Shown one piece after another: positions 12,200 to 24,602 of a stretch of DNA of 64,000 nt; the first letter of the stretch is position 1; each line of letters starts with the position of its first letter. The DNA comes from Crocodylus rhombifer. Lineage: Eukaryota > Chordata > Crocodylia > Crocodylidae. The position numbers and the translations under genes are program-made. Below the pieces are notes generated by a model. That model saw only the letters and a list, made by a program, of their open reading frames with translations, ran no database searches and was not told the origin of the DNA. The stretch is from the NCBI GenBank assembly GCA_038503035.1, contig JAVSML010025537.1, forward strand, positions 846,609-910,608. The letters run 5' to 3'.

Positions 12200-12410
12200 C
12201 TCCCATGGTGTATGCTTGTGGGAGACGAAGGCACCAATTTGTCATCCAGATTTGGGGGCCTGGGAGGTGTGCTGTTTGACTACAGCCCCATTCAGGACAT
12301 TGCAAAGAGCCTGTCAAAGCTCATCCATCCTTCAGTCCATTATCCCGTCCTGCTTGCCTGTGTAGGCATCAACAATACTGGCAGGAATAACACTGCTGGT
12401 TGCCCCTGAC
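12200..12410 (+). pseudogene. CR1-type ORF1 esterase fragment
   Basis: Two overlapping frames, joined by a frameshift near 12285, resemble the SGNH/GDSL-like esterase region of CR1 ORF1. The first part reads APICHPDLGAWEVCCL (about 12229-12276). The second reads PIQDIAKSLSKL, then HPSVHYPVLLACVGINNTG. The VGINNTG piece stands where intact copies have the VGTND-type block. In intact elements ORF1 supports retrotransposition; this fragment is broken and short. It is followed directly by CR1 3' sequence, so ORF2 has been lost. The family call rests on motif order recalled from CR1 proteins and has not been tested by a search. Confidence 0.55.
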
Positions 12411-12941
12411 TCTGCCCCCACTTTCTGCTACATGTGTCAGGTGTTTCTAAAGCTTCCCTCAGAGGCATTCATTGGGTGTTGGCCACAGCCAAGGCTGGGG
12501 ATTTTGACTGAGGTGTGCCAATGCTCCTGCTCTGACCAGAGCTGGAAGTTCATATCTGGAGGGTTTTGCTCCTCTGCTCAGGGTTTGACCAATTGTTATA
12601 TATGTGGTCAGGAAGGAGTTTTACCCCATGGTCAGATTGGTACAGGTTTGGGCCAGGGGGAAGGGTTCCTCTGTAGCACGGGGTATGAATCTCTTAGCAT
12701 ATATTGACAACCTTTTATATAAGCAGGATGTTAGCTGCCATGGTTCCCCTGCTTTACCTGCAGCAGGTTTGGGTATTAGGTCTGTGTTGTGTCAGGGTTG
12801 GCAGGAGTTCTTATGTAGAGTTTAGATTCTGAATTTGTATAGGATGGTTTGGATAGGGCTGATCCTGTATCAGGCAGGGGTTGGACTAGATGACCTCTGG
12901 AGGTCCTTTCTAGCTCTACTGCTCTTGGATTCTATGATTCT
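12411..12941 (+). mobile_element. CR1 LINE 3' untranslated region and 3' end
   Basis: The segment ends in the CR1 signature GGTTGGACTAGATGACCTC, GGAGGTCCTTTC, then TCTATGATTC at 12932-12941. The upstream text (TTACCCCATGGTCAGATTGG, then CCTGCTTTACCTG, then GTGTTGTGTCAGGGTTGG) is shared with 23330-23583 on the + strand. That shows the same subfamily. It serves as the intact reference for the disrupted copy at 22756-24602. Confidence 0.85.
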
Positions 12942-15900
12942 CCAACCCATTTCTTTCCGAAGCAGTTTATTTTAGAGTCTCTCAGTAATTTAGGAAAGCA
13001 AACTACAAAAACAAAGACATAGGCTATGGTTAGGTGTTACATTTATGTTAGGAGAAACTGTGGAAAAGAACTGGCTGTTCTTTTAAAAAAAAAAAAAAAA
13101 AGAGATCTTCCTGCTTGTAAGTGCTAACTTATCTCATGTCCGCTTGAATCACTATGCACTTCTCTTGATATTGTGACACCCAGTCCAAAGGTAGGGAAGA
13201 AGGGAGAGCACTGGCTTCCTGGTAGGTTCTCTATCCAGGGCAAGTGAGCAGCACCTCCATAGGACTTCTCAGGGGAAGTGCTATGGGGATGCTGCTGCTG
13301 CCACAACTGCCACAATCCCCTTGGCACTGAATGGACCTTGGTCTGGGCCACTACAGGTCTGTACAGGGGAAGGTATTCTGTTGCAGTTGAATCTGCTCTG
13401 GGTGACCCCGGGGCATCTCAAAATGCATGCAGCTGGATCTGTTCCAGGACTGCCAGAGATTGAGCTATTGCTGCCTCTGCCTCTGAAATGTTGTACAGAC
13501 TGGGGTGACACTGGTCTGTGTAAGGGGTGAGAAGTGGGTGTTTCTTCCTGTGGCTCAACCCCATACCCTGTGCCCCATGGCTAGAACATCTGTATACCCC
13601 AAGTCCAAACCTATGGGTGCTCAGTCACTCTATATGTCATTTCTGTTTGTGCCCTACGTTTCCATTTCTTGGAATATTGTGGAAATTATTGGTACTAGAA
13701 ATGATCGTCTGTCCAAAGTAAGTTTGTTGTATGCAAGTGTGAAAAAATGATATGAGTGATAAATATATTTATTATTGCATCAGAAACTGAAACAATGCAT
13801 TTTATGATGAGCATAGACAGCGGAATTTAACTGTCAAAGATTTGCATCCTCTTGTATACAGTTTCTTAATGTTTGCCTTATTGTACAATAAGTATGCAAG
13901 ATAGCATATTTGAGCTGCGTTAAGTTTCATGCACTTAGTTTTTTTATAAACCTAACTAATGCAGTTAAACTTCAACACATCTTTTTGCAATCTACTGTAT
14001 TTCATATGTACAGATTTTACAGTAGCTTGTAAAACTAAAAAATTGCTTTGTGAATTAAAAGACAATAATTTAATGTAAATATGAAGTTTATACATTTGAT
14101 ACATCCAAAGCTTATTATAATGTGCTACAGAAAGAGAGCGAGCAAATCAAACTTTAAAAAAAATATATTTTTTTGCTCTTATTTTGTTTTTAAAGTGATG
14201 CTTTTGTGATTTTTTTTAAAATTAATATTATTGGAAATATATATTTTAGCAGTTATTATTGACTTCACATAGATATTAGTTAATACTGTTGTGTGCGTCA
14301 CATGGGCTAATTAACCTAATTTGCTTGTACCTAACTCTTATCATCAAATGGCAATAAAGTTGTAAATGTTTTCCTGGAAAACATTCTTGAAAATTTCAGT
14401 ATAGTAAGCTGTAATTGTGATGCATGAGTCACTGTTGCACTCTATTCAGACATTCTTAGTTATTGTACTGCCATCTCCCCCTTAGAAAAACATTAAGTTT
14501 TCCCATTGTTCTTCCTTTTGGGGCCTTTTCATTTGTAGGGTGTGTATGTGTGCGTGTATAATTTCTGTAGTGTGAGTATCAAGACTAGGGTTGCAGTATG
14601 TGCAATGATGAAATCTTAGGCTATAGATGTACGCAACCGAGGTATTGACATACAAGATACAGACATACACAACTAACTGTTTTTGGTCCAGGGGATCAGT
14701 GCAACTCAGAATGCTTCCTGCAACGTGTTCTCAGTTACAGTGGAGAGCTGCACTTCTTTCTGCACCCAAAGATCATCAGTATGAAGGGTTACATTTAACT
14801 GTTAAGTCTGCTTACATTTATAGCAATAACATATAGCAAAACGAATGCAACACATGGAAAAGTTGCAATAAGAGTTAAAATTTCATTGATTTAATTTACC
14901 TGTATCAGTCTAGGGGTATGCAAATTTAACAGTAACTTTGTAACAACTAATGTCTGCTCCCAAGAAGCTGCAGCTCCCTCTCTCATTTTAACGTGTTTAA
15001 AAGGTACATGTGTTCATGGCCTTAAGGACAAAATGTGTATAATTGCAAGTATTTTTTTTTTTATGTTTATCATAGTATGTAGCTATGCTAATAGTGGACC
15101 CTAGGTAACTGCACAAATAGTCCTTTCCCTTTTTGTGTCTTTGTGACGATGTATTTAGTAGCAGAATTTGCAGATTTGTTGGAATCTGACAGGCCACGCT
15201 GCAAGTGCATTTGCTTTGGCCTCAGACTTGTGACCCTTGGGTTGCTGACTGTGCACATTAGTGCTTGTACCAACCCACACCCCGTACAAAATAATAATAA
15301 AATAAAAGACAGTCCCTACCTGAAATAAGTCAATTTAGGAAGAAGGCAAGAAACAAAATATAGAAGCAGACAGACTTGAAGAAGAGTTAGCTGGGTCATT
15401 TTGTGCTAGTCCCATTCTTGCTTTAGGTGGGCATGTTTAAGTGCCTCTTCTGCCTGCAAGAGTCCCATATCTACAGAGAGTGTCTGATCTGTAAATCTTT
15501 CACTTCCAGGCTAAAATAAAAGGAATATGACTCCCTCCCCCCCCCCCCCCCCCTTTTCAGTGACTGCCATCCTATTTGTTAAGAGGCAGAGATTTAGATC
15601 CTGACAGACTACTGGCTTTAGGATGCATTCTGTCTGGATGTGTACCATAACTCAAATCCAGTACAAGTTTTCTCCCTCACCCCAATTCTGCATGGAGGCT
15701 CCGGGGAAGCCCCTTGTCTTGGATTCAAGTACAAGGTGGAGGTGGGGGCAGGTAGTTCCCTGGCTCTGACTCTGGCCTCTACCCAGGCTCTCCTATGCCC
15801 CTTACCGCTGCTTGACCCTTGTGTGTAGCCTCTGTCTTCTCCCTCTTCTTACTCAGTTACAGCTGTGGCCCTGTTCTGGTCTAGAGCATGGCACACAGGG

Positions 15901-16214
15901 TGGCTTCAGCTCAGGTCTGACTATGCAGTAGTGGTTGCAGTGACGACAGCTCTACCTCTGGGATGCCAGAGCTGCTGCCACCACCACTGGGGTTGTGCTG
16001 TGTGCCCTTGGCCAGAATGGGGCCAGAGCCATGACCCCCAAGTAGGGAAGGGGTGGGGGGCATGCAGGGGGGTGCAGCCCATCCCACTTTTAAAACAGCT
16101 CAGCTTCTTCATCTTCCAACTCAATTTCAAGATGTGGATTTACAGCTGGTAGTTTTCCCTGTGTTCAAGCAGCAGAATCCTCACAGGGCTTCTTCCAAAC
16201 ATTCTGGCTCAAGC
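12942..16214. other. Mixed unique and unclassified GC-rich sequence
   Basis: A poly-A tract lies at about 13085-13101 and a C17 tract at 15537-15553. GC-richer patches at about 13120-13640 and 15640-16080 have open frames on both strands without domain resemblance. The stretch 13700-15530 is AT-rich and featureless. No gene supported. Confidence 0.4.
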
Positions 16215-16610
16215 AGACCACCACAATATGAAGTCATGTTTATACAGCACCTGCTCAGTTGGACAGGACATGACATAAAGATGCCTGACACCTGGCTCCT
16301 GAAATAGGTCCTGTGCTCCCAACTTGCTGGTGGTCACTGGTCTTAGAGGTAGGCAAAAGAAGAGATTGAAGGACACATTGAAGACCTATCTAGAGAAATG
16401 TGATAGTAACTTCAGTACTTCCGAGAATCTAGCTGTGATCTGACATCACCAGGATCCACTTCTTCCTCCTGGAACCGTTTGCCATATCTGCAGTTGAGTA
16501 TATTGGCCTCATAAGTCAGCTGTGGACTGACCAGTGTCTTCCCTATGTAGTGTAAGGTTGTCATACTCCTATTAAGGGACTGATGACGATGACAACGACA
16601 AACAATTTCA
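16215..16610 (+). pseudogene. Non-LTR retrotransposon C-terminal remnant
   Basis: The first part reads QHLLSWTGHDIKMPDTWLL (about 16238-16295). It resembles the 'LRWxGHVxRMPDxRLP' block that follows the reverse transcriptase in several vertebrate non-LTR retrotransposons. From 16351 one frame reads RQKKRLKDTLKTYLEKC, then a PPGTVCHIC zinc-finger-like CxxC block, and ends GTDDDDND, interrupted by four in-frame stops. The order (WTGH block, RQKKR-KDTLK block, C-terminal CxxC finger, acidic tail) is a known C-terminal layout of such elements. The exact clade (RTE-, R4- or Tx1-like) cannot be decided here. It is clearly inactive and distinct from the CR1 copies. Confidence 0.65.
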
Positions 16611-18155
16611 GTCTACTTTTTTTTAATTGAAGGAGGAAAAGTAAAGGGGAACTTGAAGTTATTTGTCTTCTACTTGTACAAGTTCCTTTTTTCTTGTAAT
16701 AGTCATCAGTGTTCTTAAGCCTGGAGTCAGAGTTTGTTCATAAAAATATTTTGAACTTTTATTTTTTAGTGGAAGATGTATGTAATGAAGTCTAAAAGAA
16801 AATCTTTCCCCCGTTGCCCAACATTAAAATTCCAGAATCTAGTAAATAATGTAAAATATCTGTTTGTTTCTTCAAAAAATAGTTTGTTGTTAAGCCACGT
16901 TAATTCCCAGGCTCCATTAATATTTTCTGTAAAGGAGTAATACCATATTCTTCTCTTGGTACTTAATTGAGAACAGTGTTCTTGCCCCTAACAAAGTCTA
17001 GTCTTCTTCCCCACCCCACTCCTTTCCAAAGTGGAAATAGGCACTTCCTGAAACCTAAATTTCTGTTTTGGATCCATAACTTTACAACTACCTGATCTGT
17101 CAGACTGTCCGTTGAGAATAGTACTCTACTGGTTCTCTCTGTTGACTTTTTTTTCCTCTCCTTCATTCCTCTTTCAGTAAAGAGGTGTTGGCTAATTTTG
17201 AAAACTTCTGTAGAATTAATTAAGCATTATGTTGCAAGAGATTATAGTGAAAATTATATGAAGCATGGTTTAGTATTTTCATATTTATAGTATTAGAGTT
17301 TTACACCAGAATGACTGAAAAGAAAGCTGGTAAAATAAACTACCAAATAAACCAAAATAAACTGGCAAAGTAGTATATCTTTGGAGTGCCAACCTTTCAA
17401 AATATTTCAGAAGTTAATCCAAGCAATTAAAGCTCTAGCATTAAAAAAACAACCACCCAACAACCCTTTTTAAACAACCTATTATAAAACACATTTTTAA
17501 CACTTGCAAGTTCATTTGCTTAACAGACAAGTAATAACTGACTGCAGTGATGCTCGGCGTTGGTGAAATATGTAATTGATGTTTATTCTTCAGTTCATAG
17601 TACATGTGGAGTAACTGAATTTAGTTTGTTTTTAGGGTTTGTCTCTCTATTTCAAGTGAAAAGATCTGAATTTCAAATGTTTAATATGTAATATTGCTGC
17701 TGAATTTACTCATACCCAAATCATATAGTATGTTTTGTTCAGTCTTTTTCTTCTTCTACTCCAGTCACTATGTAATTTTCATAAGGTGTTTTAAAATATA
17801 ATATTTTTACTTCCTTGCTGGTATTTTACCTCTTCTATCTAGGGATGAGAGAGTAAGTCATTTGCCAATATGTCCACTCAATTTGTGTGCACGTGTGTTA
17901 AATAAGAGACTAACGACAAAGATGTTGACTCATTCTAGTTATGCTGTAGGTGTTTGAGCACAGTTAAAGGAGCTTAAAACATTCTTGACACACAACTTGA
18001 TTGAAAAAGAATCAAGTGTTGAGACGCTTTGTTCAGTACAAACTTTGGTAGGATTCAGTTTGCTTGAAGGGTTTTTAATGTATTTAATTAATGGAGCTTC
18101 TGCAGGATTGTTAATATGAGTAAAGTATGGTTGATACATTGGTCCAAGGAGATTT
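16611..18155. other. AT-rich unique sequence
   Basis: No supported gene or repeat. Several A/T runs only. Confidence 0.45.
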
Positions 18156-18262
18156 GTAATGGTGACTAATTATCTGTGAGTGACTAATAATCAGTAGTTA
18201 ACCATATCTTCAGTCTTTTGTGAGCTAATTTGTCACTCATGGATAATTTAGTCTTCATTACC
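18156..18262. repeat. Imperfect 33-bp inverted repeat
   Basis: The left arm at 18156-18188 (starting gtaatggtgactaattatc, then gtgagtgac) is mirrored by the right arm at 18227-18262, whose complement starts gtaatgaagactaaattatc and continues to gagtgac. The loop is about 39 nt. It could be a miniature transposon remnant or a local hairpin. No coding content. Confidence 0.55.
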
Positions 18263-18544
18263 TTAATGAGGGCGCTCATGGGAGAACTTTTCTTAAATCT
18301 GCAATGTATTTGAGATACTGGATGGCTCAGTAAGCTGACAGGTCAGTATAGTAAAACATGGATAATTTGCAGGTTAGGCTCCTTACCCTCCTTGAGAAGA
18401 TGGCGTTTTGGGAAATAACCATGATTATATAAAGCTCCATGGGACTTCTGAGTTGCCCTAGGTATATGCAACAACTTTTATTTCAAAAGCATTCCAGTCA
18501 GGTGGAGCATCTCAGAACTCCTGTGCAGGTGTTTCTGATGGCTT

Positions 18545-19025
18545 TGCTATCTAGGTGCACATCTACACATGAAATTAATGCTCCTGGGTTTCCAACACAG
18601 AAAATTCAGGCACATTAAACTGTGACCCTGCGTACATCTGAACGTGTGCCAGTTGCTACCACTTTTTTCTCCCGATGGCAGCCTTTCAGTCCAGGGCTGC
18701 TCCTGCCCTGCTCTGCTGTCCTGCAGCAGCCTGGGGGAGCTCCAGGCTCTTCTGGGTGCCAGTTCTGGGCTGGCAGGGTGGGTGGGGGCTGGTTTTGATC
18801 TTCACATTGCTGGGAGGCAGCGTCCTTCTGAGCTGGGACAGCTCTCCCTGTCCCCTGTGGCCCCCTGCTACCTAGGCTGACATGGGGTAATTTGCTTCCA
18901 GTCAGTGTCTACTCTTGCGCTTTGGTGCATTAGTTTAATGTACTGTACTGTACTGTATAGGTACTGGAAGNNNNNNNNNNTCAATGCTTTACTGTGCATA
19001 TGGCTAGTCTAAAGTGCAGTAAAGC
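18545..19025. mobile_element. DNA-transposon-like repeat interrupted by an assembly gap
   Basis: It begins GGTGCACATCTACACATG, contains repeated 'gcacattaa', 'gcattagtttaatg' and 'cattaatg'-type words, and ends near GCATATGGCTAGTC followed by AGTGCAGTAAAGC. This style (cacatctaca ends and an interior of gcattaa/ttaatgc words) is shared with 59569-60005. The internal GC-rich part (18660-18880) is non-coding. Boundaries are approximate, and the 10-N gap lies inside. Confidence 0.45.
18971..18980. other. Assembly gap (10 N)
   Basis: Ten consecutive N directly after a TACTG pentanucleotide run (gtactgtactgtactg at about 18942-18957). The gap size is probably a placeholder. Confidence 0.98.
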
Positions 19026-22000
19026 ATCTCGTGGAGATGCACCCAAAGGGAGCTGCTTTTTTACTTGGCTGGAACTTGTCAGCTGTCTACATCTGTGGCC
19101 ACCAATTTACAGTCCATGGGCTAGATCCAAAGCTTGCAGAACCATTTAGTCCAGATAGTGGACATGGAGCTTTGGCAGTGGTTTTTCTCCTGCTGATGTG
19201 GGGAAAAGCTCCAGCTGCAGGGGCTCTGCCTCTGCCACTGTGGGGAAAAGTGGTGGTATTGTGTGCTTTTCCCTGCAACAGGGCAAAATAGCCTGGGGAT
19301 CAGGTTCCAGTTTGGAGTGTTAGGCGCTTAAATCTGTGCTGTCAGTTTGAGTGTACATACCAGAAGGTGTATGTACCAGAAGGTGCCCTTTTGGGGGATT
19401 TAAATGTACGGATATTTAGTTCATAAATCCTAAGCACACTTAAAATTGCAGTTCAGGTTCCAGACTCCTGTTTAATCTGTCTTTAATCTGGCTCCTAAGA
19501 TACTTCAGCCAGTATTTATGTAGACTTTGTTCTTACGAGTCAGTGGAAAGCTCTCTCATATCTACCTGTCTAGATATCATTTTCCCTAGAAACTTAGGTG
19601 CTTAGGGAGTGGAATAAAGTAATCCTCAGGGTTAGGCAGTAATTAAGCAGTGGCTTTGAGATACTTAGGTAGTTAGTACTGCTTAGATGGCAGGCATGTA
19701 GCTGCCTAGCTATCGTATAATTGCAAATTATTGTTTCACAAATGTACCAAAGTTGCTTTTCTTTCTTTTTTCTTTGTTTTTAGTCTATGCCAACAAGTAA
19801 AGTTCTACTCTGTTAGGAAACTTGTGAACTTTCATATCATTTGCTCTTCTAATGGTGATAGAGTATGACAGAAAATACCTTTTAACTACTAACGCTGTCA
19901 GTTTGATACATTTCATTTATTATTTTTCTACTAGCTGATAAAATACTATGTTATTGTTTTAAATAAAAGCTTTTCTCCACTTTGAAAGAGGAAGACTTTT
20001 ATTTGTTTTAATTACACCATCTTTGTTTCTGCAATAGCAAACAATGCTGTTAATGTTGTCCGACAGGTAGGAACAAGTGCAGAAATACTCTTCCCTTGAA
20101 ATTTCTGATTATCCCTTTCAACATTATGTTTGTAAAATATAGTTTTAAAAAAGCTTTAAAAACAGTCACTCAGTAAAAATTGTGACACTGCAGCAAAATG
20201 ATTTCCTTTGTGAAACAGTATTTAATTCTGCAGAAGCTTTTTAAAACTGTAGTGGAAAAATTCTCCCCAAGTTTTTATAGTTACTAGCAGAGATAAACTA
20301 TTTGGTTCTTCTGTTGTGTAGCAATAGTGACACCGAGTGGCTGTTTCAAAGTTGTACATTCTTATATTTCTGAGCCATTCCTATAAGTTATTTGAGATGA
20401 GATACAAACAAATTGTAAGCTGATTTTGTTTTTTGGTAGCTGGACACAAGGCATTAGAATGGTTTCTGTTTAATTAAGCCTTTATGTTTTAGGCTTATGT
20501 TTTGCAGGACTGCTTAACAAATCTAACAGTTTTCTTTTTTGATGCAATTAAAAATGGTTTCTGAAATCTGATTTTTTTGATATCAACATATTGAAAGTCA
20601 GCAAAATGTAGAGTTTAGCAACAAATGTTTTGAAATCGCTTCAGGTGACCAAAATGGGATTCAAAACAAGTCATGGCAGAAAATGATGTAGAATTTGTTT
20701 GTATCTCCTGCTTTAGCCAATCAGAAAATTTGTGGACAAGTGTAACTAAATTGAATTTAAATACATTGTGGCTAATGATGTTTATAAATAATCATAGTTC
20801 ATGTTTGTTTTTCTTAACCAAAGCTGCTTCTTGCATAATGAGCAACCTGGAGAGATGAGTGGAAGAACATTCAAATAGATTTTCTGAGACGGAAATATAA
20901 TATCTTGGGATGGCCAAAGGGTAGTAGTCGAATAGTTATGTGCGCATATGAACCATAAAACCCCCAAAGTGAAAATGTAACGTATTTAAAAATAAAATTA
21001 CTATATAGTAAAAAACTTTATTTTGAACCTCAATAATTCAGTTGACTATTAAGTGGCTGCACTGACAGTGTATTTAAATTACAAAGATGAGCTATTTTAA
21101 AGATAGAAACTGTTACCAAGCACTCTTATTTAAGCTGTCCTTGACTTGGTTTCATATGCAAGATATTCATAGTTTTTTTTTGCAGTAACAATAATAGTAT
21201 TATGATTATGGGGGTGCTATGTACTGTTTTTAGAGGTACAGTGAAGTGGGTGGGATGTTGAGATTGATGCTCTGAAATTCTAATAACAGTGGAAAGACCT
21301 GTAAATTAGTTTAAATGCTTTTTACATGTTAGTTTCTTGCAGCATGGAAAGCATTAATGCTCAATTGATACTATGTGTGAGGGGCCAATTGAAAAACAGT
21401 CTCTGCCTTTCATTGATTGTATGTTTTTTCTGATGTTAACAGAATTAGATTATAAAAATTCATAGAAGCAGTCAGAAACCCTTTCCAATGCAGAAATGTA
21501 AACTTGGTTGTATTGGCAAATGTTACAACTGGAAGATGCTGACACCTTATTAATAACTTGATTACTCTGTGTTAGCAAAAATGTAATTATTATATTTCTT
21601 CTGAAAGTTAGTGGTACTGCACTTCCCTCCTCCTTTTCTAGTCAAGGTAATATCCATCTGCTATGTCTTATTGGTTAGAGTGTTACATCTGTTTCTGCAT
21701 CTCTGCAGGTGGGGAATGGCAGGGAGAGATGAAAAATGTCTCCCTTGAGCATTTAGCAGACATAATATTATAGAGAGAAATGTGATGGTGTTCTGAGGTC
21801 AGATTGTATATGGTTTCTAAAAGGTATTTTTGTATATCCTTCCACTTTCTTTCCATAACAGGTTTTTACAGATGATCTGGGGCCTCATATATTGAGGAAA
21901 TTTGAGTAGCTTCTGGGGGGGAGCCTTTTTTTTTTTTTTTGTTACATTGATATCTTGGGGCCATAAAATCTATAAAGCCTGACTTCATTATAAATATACT

Positions 22001-22755
22001 AATGCATACATCTAATGCAAGTCAGTAAATTTACACTAGCATAATATGGGAGTAATGAAGTACTGAACTATAACAATATCTTTCGAAGCTGTCCTTAGAG
22101 TATTCTGATCAGAGCAAAAAAACAGTAAAATTCTGCATTTTCTGTTGTTTTGGCATTTAAGTTGGTTTTAATTGCAGTTATGTAATATTATAATGATTTA
22201 TAGTTAATGTGGCTTCATTGTTGCAAAATGCATCTGATACATGTAAATAAAAACAACAATGGAATTTTAGAGGACTATCCAGGAATTCAAAGGCCTGAAC
22301 TTTACTTGGCTCCTGTCGGGTCATGGCAAAAGCAACTTCTACTCAGTTCATATTACTCTCCTGTTGTATTGACAGAGTAATTCCTATCTCCCGAAGACTT
22401 TATTGTCATAATGAAGAAGTAGGGTTGGATGGAAGGCTTGTTGCTCCCTATATGACTTCGTGAAGCAGTTTTTCCTTCTCTTTTCCAAGTGCATCATACT
22501 TCCTTCTTTTTCCTCTTTCTCTGTTGCTTTTCCATAGAGTGTGAGAGGCAATAATGAAGGGGAGCTTGTTGATGTTAGTCCTCATGTTGTCATGTAGTTT
22601 GCTATTTTTGTCAGTTCCTTGTTGAGAAGGAGGGGCACACCTAGGGATGGGGAAGGTAATCTTGATTTTAGCCAAGGAGTGAGGTAGGAATTAATTTTTC
22701 AGGGGATTTGAGGGCAAAAAGAGTGTGTTCTTTTGCAGTTAAAGCTGCAGTTTTT
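19026..22755. other. AT-rich intron-like sequence
   Basis: A long AT-rich stretch with scattered T runs (for example 21927-21941). No coding exon, RNA gene or known repeat could be supported. Short open frames are random. Confidence 0.45.
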
Positions 22756-23583
22756 AGATCTACATTTTAAAAAGGATGTGGAGGAGTTGGAGAGGGTCCA
22801 GAGGTGAGTGATAAGGATGATAAAGGACATGGAGAGCAAGTCGTATGAGGAGAGGCTGAAGGAGCTTGCAGAAAGGCATGTTCAGCTTGCAGAAAGATGC
22901 TTGAGAGGGGACCTGATGGCAGTCTACAAATATATGAAGGGCTGCCAGAAAGAAGTGGGAGACCACCTTTTCTTTTTTGCTGCAAAAGTAGGATGTGGAT
23001 CAGTGTCTTGACATTGAAGCAAAGTAGGTTTAGATTCGATATCAGGAAAAACTTCTTCACTGCTAGAACAGGGAGGCAGTGGAATAGACTGGCTAGGAAA
23101 GTTGTGGACTCCTCTGTCACTGGAGGTATTCACAAAGAGGTTGGACAGGCACTGGTCAGGGATGATCTAGGTATAGCCATGCTTGTGTTCTGTTATGCGT
23201 ATTCCCCAAGCTCTTGGATGAAATTCCCCCCCTTCCTTTCCTGCCACGCTTCCTTGCTGCTGTGTGTGCCAAGGTTTAATTTTTTTTTTAAAGCCTTTGA
23301 GCGCTTAACACTCAGCAGCATTGAGTGCTGGCTACAGCCCAGTTTGAAGATTTGACTGGGGTGTACCAATGTTTTTGCTGTGACTTGAAGCTGGAAGAAT
23401 TTTAACCCATGGTCAGATTGGTGTAGATGGGGTGGGGCATGGTCCTCTACCTGAGATCTTTTTGAGAATCATGATATTCACTTTCATGCTTTCCCTGCTT
23501 TACCTGTGGCAGATTAGGGTATTCTGTCTTGCATTGTGTCAGTGTTGATGGTAGTTTTATGAGGAGGTTAGATTACGGATTTT
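22756..23583 (+). pseudogene. CR1 LINE, ORF2 C-terminal end and 3' UTR (first part)
   Basis: The + strand reads the CR1 ORF2 C-terminal end: DVEELERVQR at about 22775-22805, then YEERLKELAE, RGDLMAVYKYMKG at 22904-22942, and FDIRKNFFTARTGRQWNRL at about 23034-23093. Two frameshifts separate these blocks. The following 3' untranslated part matches 12455-12840 closely. The element is then cut at 23583 by a hAT insertion and resumes at 24503. Everything upstream of the C-terminal end of ORF2 is missing, the usual 5' truncation of CR1. Confidence 0.85.
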
Positions 23584-24502
23584 AGAGGTGCACCGATATT
23601 GGACTGGTATAAAGAAAACCAGCTGTATTGGATATTGGCCCAGCGGGGCCGATAATTTGGCTGATAAATGCCTGTATGGCGTGCACCCACAGAGCAGCAC
23701 TCAGGCAGTGAGGAGCAGAGCCGGCATCATGGAAAACTGCCTTCAGCTGGTAAATCCGGTGTGGAAGGGGAAGTTGGGGGGGGGGGCAGAGGCAGGCACT
23801 GCCGAAGTGCGGGGGCGGAGTCGCAGCTTGTGAGTTGAGGAGGCAGCTTCCACTGCTGGTTGCACCCCAGGAGGGCATGGGGGGGAGGGGCATGTGCTGC
23901 AGCCGGGACTGCATGGGGCTTTTTTTGGTGGGGCTGGACTTGGAGCAGGTGCTGGTGGCTCTGGGAAGATGCTGCATCCACCCTAATTTTCACTGCCTCC
24001 AGCTGCTCAGTGCAGCCCCAGCTCAATGTCCTGCCTCCACCCACACACTGGGAAGAGCCGGGGCTGCAGCAGGTGGATGCGTGGCAGTGGCACTGGGAGC
24101 GGAGTGGTGGCGAAATTTGGGGTGGATGCAGCATCCTCTCAGCTCCGCTGGCACCCGCGCCGAACCCAGCCCCTGCCAAGAAGGGCTCCGCGCAGCCCTG
24201 GCTGCAGCCTGCTCCACCCTGCATAGATCTGGGGGGCACACGGCCCCCTGTGCCCTCCTGGGGTACAAGCAGTAGCAGAAGTTGCATACCCCCCCGGGCA
24301 ATGCCTGCCCCTGCCTCCTCTCTCACTGTGGGGGGTGTTGATCTGCCCCCCCAGGCCCCTTCCCTCCCCCCTATCCTTCCACTACACTGGACTTAACAGC
24401 TGGAGGCAGCTGTATTGGAAATTGGATCAATATCAGCCGATATGGCTTCTTAAATATCAAGTATTAATATCAGCCCCAAAAATCTCTACTCGTGCACCCC
24501 TA
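23584..24502. mobile_element. hAT-type element inserted in a CR1 3' UTR
   Basis: The left end TAGAGGTGCACCGATATTGG (23584-23603) is mirrored by the right end CGTGCACCCCTA (24491-24502). Subterminal text also mirrors: cagctgtattggatattggc on the left, cagctgtattggaaattgg and atcagccgatatggc on the right. The flanking octamers cggatttt and atgaattt are both two changes from ctgaattt, the sequence at the uninterrupted site in the related CR1 at about 12826-12833. That supports an 8-bp hAT duplication that later mutated. The GC-rich interior has long open frames on both strands, which is compositional. No transposase motif was seen. Confidence 0.8.
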
Positions 24503-24602
24503 ATGAATTTGTATCAGAAAGTTTGGATAAGGATGATCCTGATTTAAGTTGGGCTAGAATGATCTCTGGAGATCCCTTCCACCCCTACTTCTCTATGATT
24601 CC
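24503..24602 (+). mobile_element. CR1 LINE 3' end (second part of the interrupted copy)
   Basis: It continues the CR1 at 22756-23583 after the hAT insertion: AATTTGTATCAG, GGATGATCCTGATT, GGGCTAGAATGATCTC, GGAGATCCCTTCCA and TCTATGATTCC. It lines up with 12830-12941. Confidence 0.85.

Noticed and set aside
23582..24396. Long overlapping open frames on both strands (up to about 200 codons), possibly a GC-rich gene or CpG-island promoter
   Set aside because: The interval is the interior of a hAT element bounded by inverted ends and a mutated 8-bp duplication within a CR1. Frames are open on both strands at once and show no domain, which is a base-composition effect.
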